Below are positions 57,153-64,000 of a stretch of 64,000 nucleotides of DNA, in pieces. The notes under the pieces are model-generated. The model saw only the letters and a list, made by a program, of their open reading frames with translations, ran no database searches and was not told where the DNA came from. The DNA is from Actinomycetes bacterium (lineage in GTDB: Bacteria; Actinomycetota; Actinomycetes; Actinomycetales; Dermatophilaceae). The position numbers and the translations under genes were made by a program. Every line of letters starts with the position of its first letter. Positions within the stretch are counted from its first letter, which is position 1. The stretch lies in assembly GCA_023420415.1 (NCBI GenBank), contig JAEZWF010000040.1:1-64000 (forward strand), in the 5' to 3' direction.

Positions 57153-58646
57153 TTAGTCGACGAGGCCCAGCAGGAGCTGCGGCATGAGACTCGTCGCGGC
57201 GAGCAGGACGGTGGCCAGGGTGAGGGCGACGACGGCACTGCGGGGCACGCGGCGCACCACCGCAGCGGTCGGTCCGCGGTCGGGGTCGCGCAGCGTCACG
57301 GCGAACCAGCGCAGGTAGACGGCGATGCCGACCACCGCGTTGACGAGGGCGACTGCCGCGAGCGCCCATTGACTCCCGTCGACGACGGGGCGCAGTGCCA
57401 GCACCTTCGCCACGAGACCGATGATGCCCGGTGGCAGGCCGGCGAGGGAGAGCAGCGCGAGTCCCAGGGCGCCGCCGAGCAGGGGGTGGGAGCGCAGCAG
57501 GCCCGTGTATGCCGTGAGCGTGCGCCGGTCTGCCCCCACTCCGCGCGCGGCGGGCGCCGTCGACACGACGTGGACGACGGCGAAGGCGGTGATCGTGGCG
57601 AGGACGTAGGCGGCGAGGTAGCCGGCCGAGGCGGGCACCGACTGACCGGAGGACGCCGACAGGGGCAGGACGACCCAGCCGGCCTGCGCCACGGTCGACC
57701 AGGCGAGCAGGCGCACCGGGTCGCGCTGCACCAGGGCCAGCACGTTGCCGACCGTCATGCTGACGGCGGCCACGATGCCGATCGCAACCAGCACCGGCCC
57801 CTGCGCCGTCACCAGCGGGGTGAGGACGACGAGCAGGGCGGCGAGGGCGGCGACCTTCGACGTCGCGGCGAGGAACGTCGCGACGGGCTCGGACGCGCCG
57901 GCGTACGCCTGGGGGGTCCACGCGTGGAAGGGGACGAGCGAGAGCTTGAAGGCCAGACCAGCCAGCAGGAGCAGCACCGACAGGACCAGCACGGGTCGGC
58001 GGTCGCCGTCGGCGAGAGCGGTCGATGCGGTGCCCGTGGCGAACACCGCCTCTCCGGTGGCGAGCACCCACAGCGCGGCGCCCAGCACGACCATCGCGAA
58101 CGACACGAGCGAGGTCGTGAGCAGCGCGAGCGCACCCCGCCCGGCGGCGGCGCTGCCACGCAGGGCGACAAGGGCGATCACGGGCAGGGTGGCGAGCTCG
58201 AGACAGACGAGCCACGAGCCGAGGTCATGGGCGGCCGCGACACCGGTGGCACCGGCGGTGGCCGTGAGGACGAGGCACACTTCGACGGCCGGGCCTCCGC
58301 GGCTGCGCAGCGACTCAGGGCTGGCTTCCGGCCAGGCGAGCAGCAGGACGACGGCAGCAGCCACGAGGGCGACGAGCTGCAGCGCGCTGGCCGCGGGGCC
58401 GGCCTCGTAGAGGCAGGCGCCGTCCGGCGCGGGCAGGCACAGGGTGCGCACCGGCTCGGCCGCTGGCTGCAGGGTGCCGGGCACACTCAGGGCCGCGCCG
58501 GCGAGCAGTGCCAGCAGCCCGACGACGGCGTGCAGCCGGGCCATGCGCGGGGCGGCGGCGTCGACGAGCAGCACGAGGACCGCGCCGGCCGCGGGCGCGA
58601 GGACGGGGCCGAGGGCGAGCCAGTCGACCCTCACCAAGGACGTCAC
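57153..58646 (-). CDS. nuoN: NADH-quinone oxidoreductase subunit N
   Basis: 497 residues, about 14 hydrophobic segments; proton-pumping antiporter-like subunit of complex I. LSLVPFHAWTPQAYAGASEPVATFLAATSKVAA, FKLSLVPFH, LLAWSTVAQAGW are the family markers. GTG start overlaps the nuoM stop (GTGA). It is the last nuo gene. Confidence 0.96.
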   Translation of the reverse strand: MTSLVRVDWLALGPVLAPAAGAVLVLLVDAAAPRMARLHAVVGLLALLAGAALSVPGTLQPAAEPVRTLCLPAPDGACLYEAGPAASALQLVALVAAAVVLLLAWPEASPESLRSRGGPAVEVCLVLTATAGATGVAAAHDLGSWLVCLELATLPVIALVALRGSAAAGRGALALLTTSLVSFAMVVLGAALWVLATGEAVFATGTASTALADGDRRPVLVLSVLLLLAGLAFKLSLVPFHAWTPQAYAGASEPVATFLAATSKVAALAALLVVLTPLVTAQGPVLVAIGIVAAVSMTVGNVLALVQRDPVRLLAWSTVAQAGWVVLPLSASSGQSVPASAGYLAAYVLATITAFAVVHVVSTAPAARGVGADRRTLTAYTGLLRSHPLLGGALGLALLSLAGLPPGIIGLVAKVLALRPVVDGSQWALAAVALVNAVVGIAVYLRWFAVTLRDPDRGPTAAVVRRVPRSAVVALTLATVLLAATSLMPQLLLGLVD

Positions 58647-60118
58647 GGACCACCCCCGATGAGCATCGAGACCGACCCGCTGGTGAGCGCCAGCAACGGC
58701 CCGGGCAGGACGCCGAGCGCCAGGGTGGCGAGGACGAGCACCGAGGCGACGTCCCACTCACTGTCACGGCTGTCCTCGATGAGCGGCTCACGCCGCTCCC
58801 CCGCCCACACCTCGCGCGCGACCCGCAGGGCGTAGGCCGCGGCGAGCACCGTCCCGAGCGCCGCCACCACCGCGATGGTGCGGAACACCGCGAGGGGACG
58901 GTCGGCGGCCGGCGACCACGCGGCATACACGGCGAGGAACTCACCCCAGAACCCCGCGAGCCCGGGCAGGCCTAGCGAGGCGGCGAGGCCGACGACGAGC
59001 GCGAACCCGAGGCGCGGCGCGACCTCGCGGACCGCGGCCCGGGCGGTGCGCAGGTCGGTGTCGCCCCAGCGGTCCTTGAGGCCACCGACGACGACGAACA
59101 GCAGCGCGGAGATGACGCCGTGGGCGACGTTCGCGAACAGCGCCGCCTGCAACCCGGTCTGGGTGCCGCTGGCGATGCCGATCACCACGAAACCCATGTG
59201 CGCCACCGAGGAGTAGGCGATGAGCCGCTTGAGGTCTCGCTCGGCCAGGCAGGCGAGGCCACCCCAGATGATGCTGACGGCGCCCAGCACCGCCAGGTAG
59301 GGGGCGACTCGCTGGAAGCCCTCGGGGACGGACGCGAGGGGCAGCCGGACCAGACCGTAGGTGCCCATCTTCAGCAGCACCGCGGCGAGGAGCACGGAGC
59401 CCGCGGTGGGTGCCGTGGTGTGGGCGGGCGGCAGCCACGTGTGCAGCGGGAAGACGGGGACCTTGACCGCCAGCCCGGCGACAAGGAGAGCGGCGATGAG
59501 CACCTGTGTGCCGACGGGTATGCCGTGTCCGCCGGCTCGCGCGAGGACGTCGAGGTCGGCGGTGCCCGCCTTGGCCACGAGGGCCAGGATGCCGAGCAGC
59601 ATGAGGGTCGAGCCGAATGCCGTGTAGAGGACGAATCGCCCTGCGGCGTCGGCCCTTTGGCGTCGGTCGTGCGGGTCGCCGAAGCGGCTGATGAGCACCC
59701 ACATGGGCACCAGCACCACCTCGAAGGCCACGAAGAACAACACCGCGTCGCGGGCGTAGAAGGTGGCGAGGGCGCCGAACTCGACGAGCAGCAGGCAGGC
59801 GTGGAAGGCGCCCGGGGTGCCACCGCTCGGTTGGCGGTCCATGGAGTGCACGACGACGCCGACCCCGAGGATCGCGGTCAGCAGCAGCAGCGGGGCACTG
59901 ATGCCGTCGACGCCGAGGTGCCAACGCAGCCCGAGGGCCGGCACCCAGGGCCGGTCGACCTCGGGTCGGCTGATGACGGCGACGATGACCGCGGCGAGGG
60001 TGAGGACGGTCGCCGTGACGGTGATGCGGTTGTCCCAGCGGTGCGAGACCACCCGCCCTGCGGTGAGCAGCCAGACGGCGACCGCCACGGGGATGAGGAG
60101 GCTGACGAGGATCACCAC
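58643..60118 (-). CDS. nuoM: NADH-quinone oxidoreductase subunit M
   Basis: 491 residues; antiporter-like proton-channel subunit. VLVPMWVLISRFGDP, VKVPVFPLHTWLPPAHTTAPTAGSVLLAAVLLKMGTYGL and LKRLIAYSSVAHMGFV with the conserved Lys in VKVP and Glu in FFVAFEVVL. GTG 60118 or the adjacent GTG 60115; it overlaps nuoL by a few bases. Confidence 0.96.
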   Translation of the reverse strand: MVILVSLLIPVAVAVWLLTAGRVVSHRWDNRITVTATVLTLAAVIVAVISRPEVDRPWVPALGLRWHLGVDGISAPLLLLTAILGVGVVVHSMDRQPSGGTPGAFHACLLLVEFGALATFYARDAVLFFVAFEVVLVPMWVLISRFGDPHDRRQRADAAGRFVLYTAFGSTLMLLGILALVAKAGTADLDVLARAGGHGIPVGTQVLIAALLVAGLAVKVPVFPLHTWLPPAHTTAPTAGSVLLAAVLLKMGTYGLVRLPLASVPEGFQRVAPYLAVLGAVSIIWGGLACLAERDLKRLIAYSSVAHMGFVVIGIASGTQTGLQAALFANVAHGVISALLFVVVGGLKDRWGDTDLRTARAAVREVAPRLGFALVVGLAASLGLPGLAGFWGEFLAVYAAWSPAADRPLAVFRTIAVVAALGTVLAAAYALRVAREVWAGERREPLIEDSRDSEWDVASVLVLATLALGVLPGPLLALTSGSVSMLIGGGP

Positions 60119-61995
60119 AGCGCCACCCCCGCCAGGGCGACGGCGACCACTCCGGCGACGACCCACGCCAGACCGGTGGCAGCCCGCTCACGACGGTGAG
60201 CGCGGTCGCCACCCCTGCCCGCCCAGTACGCCGTCACCGCGGTCCCGCGCACGTAGGCGTCGACGACCTCACGGTCGAGGAAGGCGACGAGGTCCGCGAG
60301 CTTGAGCACGGGCTTGGCAACCAAGGTGACGTAGAGCCGGTCGACGCCGAACCCCTTGTCGAACAAGGCCATTCGTGCCGAACCCAGCAGACGGGTGGCA
60401 GGGTCGGGTTGGTCGTCGACGGGGACGGTGCGCACGGCGAGCCCCGCGCCGACGACGAGGAGCAGGCTGAGCAGCGCCACCAGCCAACCGAAGTGGGTGT
60501 CGAGGTCGAGCAACGGGGTGAAAACCACGAGTCCGCCGACGACCGACAGGACGGTGAGGACGGTGACGGCGGTGCGCACGGAGATGCCGGCCGAGTCGTC
60601 GTCGTGCCTGGCGACGTCGGCGCTGCCGACGTGGTCGAGGACCAGCCACGCCCGCATGCAGTAGGCCGCCGTAAGCGGCACGGTGATGATGCCGGCGAGC
60701 AGCACCAGCCAGCCACGCGCGCCCTCACCGGCGCCAGCCTCGGCTGCGCTGAGGACGTACTCCTTGGACACGAACCCGACCAGTGGCGGCACCCCGGCGA
60801 GGGCCAACAGCCCGACGAACATCGCCGGCCGGACGAACAGGTGGCCGCGCAGACCGCCCTGCATCCGGGCGGCCGCGGTGCTGCCGACGGCGACGCTCAG
60901 CCACCCGATCGCGAGGAACAGCAACGCCTTGAAGAACGCGTGCGAGTAGAGATGCAGCACACCGGCACCCGGTCCCTCGTCGGCCGGGGCCACCGCGAGG
61001 GCCGACAGCATCAACGCCACCTGGCTCAGCGTCGAGTAGGCGAGCAGGCGCTTGAGGTCGCTCTGCCCGAAGGCGAGCACCGCGGCATACACCATCGTCA
61101 CGGCGGTGCTCACCGCGAGCAGCCAGCGCGCGGGGTCGCTCACGACAAGGAGGTCGAACAGCTGCGCGAGGACGAAGGTGCCGGCCGCGACCATCGTGGC
61201 GGCGTGGATGAACGCCGAGGCGGGGGTCGGGCCTTCCATGGCGTCGGGCAGCCAGTCGTGGAACGGCACCATGCCCGACTTGCCGAGGATGCCAATCACC
61301 AACAGCACCAAGGCAATCGTCCGCAGCGCGGCGCTCGGTGCCTCACAGGCGCCAGTGTCGACGCAGCCGGCGGTGCCGGTCCAGAACCCGATGACCTCCC
61401 GGTATGCCGTGGAGCCAGGACCCGCTGCGAGGATCACCACCCCGAGGACGAACCCGACGTCGGCCAGGCGCGTCACGAGGAACGCCTTGAGTGCGGCGCG
61501 GCGAGCAGACGCCTTGCGGGACCAGTGGCCGATGAGCAGGTAGGAGCACCAGCCCATGACCTCCCAGCCCACGAGGGTGAGGACGAGGTCGGCGGACTGG
61601 ACCGTGAGCAGCATGCCTGCGGTGAACAGCGAGACGGTGGCCGCGAAGACGCCGTAACGGTCGTCGTCACGCAGGTACCAGCCCGCGAACACCTGTACCG
61701 CCCAGCCGACGACGGCGACAACCAGGGCGATGAGCGCGGGAGCAGTGGTTGCCTGCAGCAGCAACGGGATTCGCAGCTCACCGGCATCCAGTGCCGGCGC
61801 CAGCGGCAGGGCGCGGACCGGTCCGGACGCGTGCACCCCGACGACCTCGACGAGGGCGGCGACCACGGTGGCCAGCGAGCCGGCGACCGCCACCACCCGC
61901 GCCGCCCGGGGGTCGATCCTGCGCGCGACGAGCAGACCGAGGACGGCCGCGACCGCGGGGAGCAGGACGACGAGTCGGGCGGCGGTGCCGGTCAC
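60112..61995 (-). CDS. nuoL: NADH-quinone oxidoreductase subunit L
   Basis: 627 residues; the distal antiporter-like subunit with the long lateral helix. FTAGMLLTVQSADLVLTLVGWEVMGWCSYLLIG, KSGMVPFHDWLPDAMEGPTPASAFIHAATMVAAG, LLAYSTLSQVALM. GTG start overlaps the nuoK stop (GTGA). Confidence 0.97.
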   Translation of the reverse strand: MTGTAARLVVLLPAVAAVLGLLVARRIDPRAARVVAVAGSLATVVAALVEVVGVHASGPVRALPLAPALDAGELRIPLLLQATTAPALIALVVAVVGWAVQVFAGWYLRDDDRYGVFAATVSLFTAGMLLTVQSADLVLTLVGWEVMGWCSYLLIGHWSRKASARRAALKAFLVTRLADVGFVLGVVILAAGPGSTAYREVIGFWTGTAGCVDTGACEAPSAALRTIALVLLVIGILGKSGMVPFHDWLPDAMEGPTPASAFIHAATMVAAGTFVLAQLFDLLVVSDPARWLLAVSTAVTMVYAAVLAFGQSDLKRLLAYSTLSQVALMLSALAVAPADEGPGAGVLHLYSHAFFKALLFLAIGWLSVAVGSTAAARMQGGLRGHLFVRPAMFVGLLALAGVPPLVGFVSKEYVLSAAEAGAGEGARGWLVLLAGIITVPLTAAYCMRAWLVLDHVGSADVARHDDDSAGISVRTAVTVLTVLSVVGGLVVFTPLLDLDTHFGWLVALLSLLLVVGAGLAVRTVPVDDQPDPATRLLGSARMALFDKGFGVDRLYVTLVAKPVLKLADLVAFLDREVVDAYVRGTAVTAYWAGRGGDRAHRRERAATGLAWVVAGVVAVALAGVALW

Positions 61996-62342
61996 CGGGC
62001 GCCCTCCCGCTCGTCGGCCGGAGGGAGCGCACCGTCTTCACCCGTGCGTTGCACCGTGAGGTCGACGTCTCCGCGCAGCCGGAAGACTGCGAGCACCACG
62101 GCGAGTGCGATGACCACCTCGGCGGCGGCGATGGTGATGACGAAGAGCGTGAGCACGTTGCCGGCGTTCCAGCGGTCGCCGCCCGAGGCGCCGATGGTGA
62201 CGAGCAGCAGGTTGGCGGCGTTGAGGACGAGCTCGACCCCGATGAGGACGAGGACGGCGTTGCGACGGGCGAGGATTCCGTAGGTGCCGAGTCCGGCGAG
62301 GAGCGCGACCAGCAGGTAGGGACCGGTGAGGTGCAGGGTCAT
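61992..62342 (-). CDS. nuoK: NADH-quinone oxidoreductase subunit K
   Basis: 116 residues, three membrane helices. NAVLVLIGVELVLNAANLLLV with the conserved Glu in ELVLNA, and FVITIAAAEVVIALAVVLAVFR with the second Glu. The last 20 residues are a polar tail. ATGA overlap with nuoJ. Confidence 0.96.
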   Translation of the reverse strand: MTLHLTGPYLLVALLAGLGTYGILARRNAVLVLIGVELVLNAANLLLVTIGASGGDRWNAGNVLTLFVITIAAAEVVIALAVVLAVFRLRGDVDLTVQRTGEDGALPPADEREGAR

Positions 62343-62860
62343 CTCCGCCCCTCCCGCCCCGGCGCTCCCCCGACGAGACGCGAGACGGCGAGCGCGCCGA
62401 CGAGGGAGACGAGCAGCAGCAGCGACAACAGCTCGAACGGCCAGACCCAGATGCCGAAGATGTCTTCCGCCAGCGAGACGTTCGGTGTCTCGCGGCGGCG
62501 CACGACGCCGTCGGCCAACGGGAGCAGGGTGGCGGCGAGCAGGGCTGCGACGGCGGCGCCCAGCACTGCCGCAAGGACACGGTGCCCGCGACCGGTCGAC
62601 AGCTCCCGGTTGGGGCCGATCGGGGCGCGGGTGAGCATCAGGGCGAAGAGCACCAGGACGACGATCGCGCCGACGTAGACGAGCAGCTGCACCAGCGCGA
62701 CGAACTCGGCCCCGAGGACGAGGTAGCAGCCGGCGACGGCGCCGAGGCACACGACGAGCCACAGGGCCGCGTGCACGACGTGCCGGGTCGAGACCGCGAG
62801 CAGTCCGCTGACGGCGGCGATGGCACCGACCGCCGCGAACGCGACGTCGAGGGCGGTCAT
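62339..62860 (-). CDS. nuoJ: NADH-quinone oxidoreductase subunit J
   Basis: 173 residues, shorter than many actinobacterial Nuo[48 protein letters not shown] is the characteristic core (AEFVA...YVGAI). ATG overlaps the nuoI stop (ATGA). Confidence 0.95.
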   Translation of the reverse strand: MTALDVAFAAVGAIAAVSGLLAVSTRHVVHAALWLVVCLGAVAGCYLVLGAEFVALVQLLVYVGAIVVLVLFALMLTRAPIGPNRELSTGRGHRVLAAVLGAAVAALLAATLLPLADGVVRRRETPNVSLAEDIFGIWVWPFELLSLLLLVSLVGALAVSRLVGGAPGREGRR

Positions 62861-63480
62861 GCGTCCGGTTCCGTGGGCTTCGCGTCCTCGGCAGCAGGTC
62901 GCTGGGGGCGCACGCGCGCGGGGCGGTCCTTGGCGACGAGCCGGGACGCACCACGGGCGGGCTTGTTCGTCGCGGCGATCTCGGCCGGGTCTGCAGACCT
63001 CTCGTCGAGCGGCGGAGGCGGAGGAACCGTCGGCATCCACTCGGCGAGGCGCTGCTTCTCGTGCAACAGGTCGCGGATGTCGAGCTCGGAGTACTCGAAC
63101 TCCGGGCTCCAGTGCAACGCGTCGAACGGGCACACCTCGATGCAGATGCCGCAGTACATGCACAGCGAGAAGTCGATGGCGAAGCGGTCGAGGACGTTGC
63201 GCTGCCGCTCGCGACCGCCCGGGGTGGTCGCGGGGATCGTCTCCTTGTGGGAGTCGATGTAGATGCACCAGTCCGGGCACTCGCGGGCGCACAGCATGCA
63301 GGAGGTGCAGTTCTCCTCGAGCAGCGCGATGACGCCGCGCGACCTCGGCGGGAGGGTCGGCGAGACGTCGGGGTACTCGGCGGTGTGGCTGGGGGTGGCG
63401 AGGGTGCGGGCCGTCGTGGCGAGTCCCTTGAGCAGGCCGGGTATGCCGGTGCCGCCAGTTCCCTTGTCACGCTTGCTCAT
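62857..63480 (-). CDS. nuoI: NADH-quinone oxidoreductase subunit I
   Basis: 207 residues; carries two [4Fe-4S] clusters that pass electrons toward quinone. [19 protein letters not shown] and [16 protein letters not shown] are the two CxxCxxCxxxCP motifs (about 59-70 and 107-118). A Pro/Ala/Arg-rich tail of about 50 residues is unusual for the family. ATGA overlap with nuoH. Confidence 0.97.
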   Translation of the reverse strand: MSKRDKGTGGTGIPGLLKGLATTARTLATPSHTAEYPDVSPTLPPRSRGVIALLEENCTSCMLCARECPDWCIYIDSHKETIPATTPGGRERQRNVLDRFAIDFSLCMYCGICIEVCPFDALHWSPEFEYSELDIRDLLHEKQRLAEWMPTVPPPPPLDERSADPAEIAATNKPARGASRLVAKDRPARVRPQRPAAEDAKPTEPDA

Positions 63481-64000
63481 TCGAACATCACCACCCCGAC
63501 TGCGGTGATCGCGAGCTGGGCCAGGGCCATCGGGACGAGCACCAGCCAGGCGAGCCGCTGGAGCTGGTCCTCGCGCATGCGGGGCCAGGCGACGCGCAAC
63601 CAGATGATGAGAACAGCGACGGCAAACCCCTTGAGCAGGGTCCACAGCCATCCCAGCTGGTCCTCCCACGGGCCCTGCCACCCGCCGAGGTAGAGAACCG
63701 CGAAGAGCAGCGACATCACGACGATCCCGGCATACTCCGACAGGAGGAAGAACGCGAACCGCAGCCCGGTGTACTCGGTGTAGGCGCCGAAGACGATCTC
63801 GGAGTCGGCCACCGGCATGTCGAACGGCGGCCGCTGCAGCTCGGCCACCCCGGCCACGAGGAAGACGAACGCTCCGGGCAGCTGCCAGAGCAGCCACCAC
63901 GGCTGCCAGTCGAGGGCGATGACGCTCAGCGAGAGCGTGCCTGCCGCCAGGCAGACACTCGCGACCGCCAGGACGAGGGGCAGCTCGTAGGCGAGCAGCT
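63477..64000 (-). CDS. nuoH: NADH-quinone oxidoreductase subunit H (5' end outside window)
   Basis: C-terminal 173 residues; the quinone-binding membrane subunit. [37 protein letters not shown] is the diagnostic E/D-rich loop, followed by [16 protein letters not shown]. The frame is open to the window end; the rest of nuoA-H lies beyond it. Confidence 0.96.
   Translation of the reverse strand, partial: LLAYELPLVLAVASVCLAAGTLSLSVIALDWQPWWLLWQLPGAFVFLVAGVAELQRPPFDMPVADSEIVFGAYTEYTGLRFAFFLLSEYAGIVVMSLLFAVLYLGGWQGPWEDQLGWLWTLLKGFAVAVLIIWLRVAWPRMREDQLQRLAWLVLVPMALAQLAITAVGVVMFE

Overview
The window is chromosomal DNA from a high-GC Gram-positive bacterium (Actinomycetota). The evidence is very high G+C with GTG starts and stop/start overlaps of the ATGA or GTGA kind. 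The order tRNA-Thr, tRNA-Met, rpmG, two MaoC dehydratases, murB ... tRNA-Trp, secE, nusG, rplK, rplA, rplJ, rplL is the typical actinobacterial one. An Mce transporter, a single-chain biotin carboxylase, LAxTG-type surface proteins and a mycothiol-type DinB protein agree with this. Micrococcales (Intrasporangiaceae-like) is my guess, not proven. I see no transposase, integrase, prophage or CRISPR array; this is core chromosome with accessory islands.

Layout. 1-3560: start of an Mce lipid-import operon (mkl ATPase, two YrbE permeases, first Mce protein cut by the window edge). 3689-5749: acetyltransferase, AbiEi/DUF559-like protein and PH-like membrane protein, separated by three copies of a 41-bp palindromic repeat. 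5864-11097: the ribosomal/secretion block, read on the minus strand from tRNA-Trp to rplL, with an L10 leader and attenuator and an inserted lipoprotein gene. 11255-16444: thioredoxin-reductase-like enzyme with divergent MerR regulator, DinB-type protein, class Ic aminotransferase, acidic DUF5709 protein, adenosine-deaminase family enzyme. 16489-19576: murB, MaoC pair, rpmG, two tRNAs, aroQ. 19760-21178: MFS exporter. 21192-35237: one long minus-strand series, an 1835-residue carboxylase followed 4 nt later by a molybdenum-hydroxylase gene set (MobA-like, MoxR, CoxE, XdhC/CoxI, CoxS, CoxL, CoxM, CoxG). The CoxL is form II (AYRGAGR), so the substrate is not necessarily CO. 35398-38892: photolyase, CPBP protease and an SDR-TspO fusion. 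38908-40173: alditol-oxidase-like enzyme. 40216-45986: a surface cluster of two LAYTG-anchored proteins around an ECF sigma factor fused to its own zinc finger, membrane helix and ectodomain. 46382-49722: unknown protein, polyol dehydrogenase pair, tRNA-Tyr, yajQ. 49810-56144: furA-katG, pepN, secreted SGNH hydrolase. 56203-64000: htpX and the nuoH-N end of respiratory complex I (nuoH cut by the window edge).

The most striking signal is not a gene. The octamer GTATGCCG / CGGCATAC occurs about 67 times by eye (about 30 on plus, 37 on minus), in coding and non-coding DNA and in several reading frames. There it forces codons that are otherwise rare here (TAT, GCA, ATA). It also recurs as inverted pairs in hairpins at gene ends. 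A simple base-composition model predicts about two copies. This resembles DNA uptake sequences or the cyanobacterial HIP1 repeat, and I know of no description of it in this group. Several genes also carry a -10-like hexamer 6-7 nt before the start codon, which indicates leaderless transcripts.
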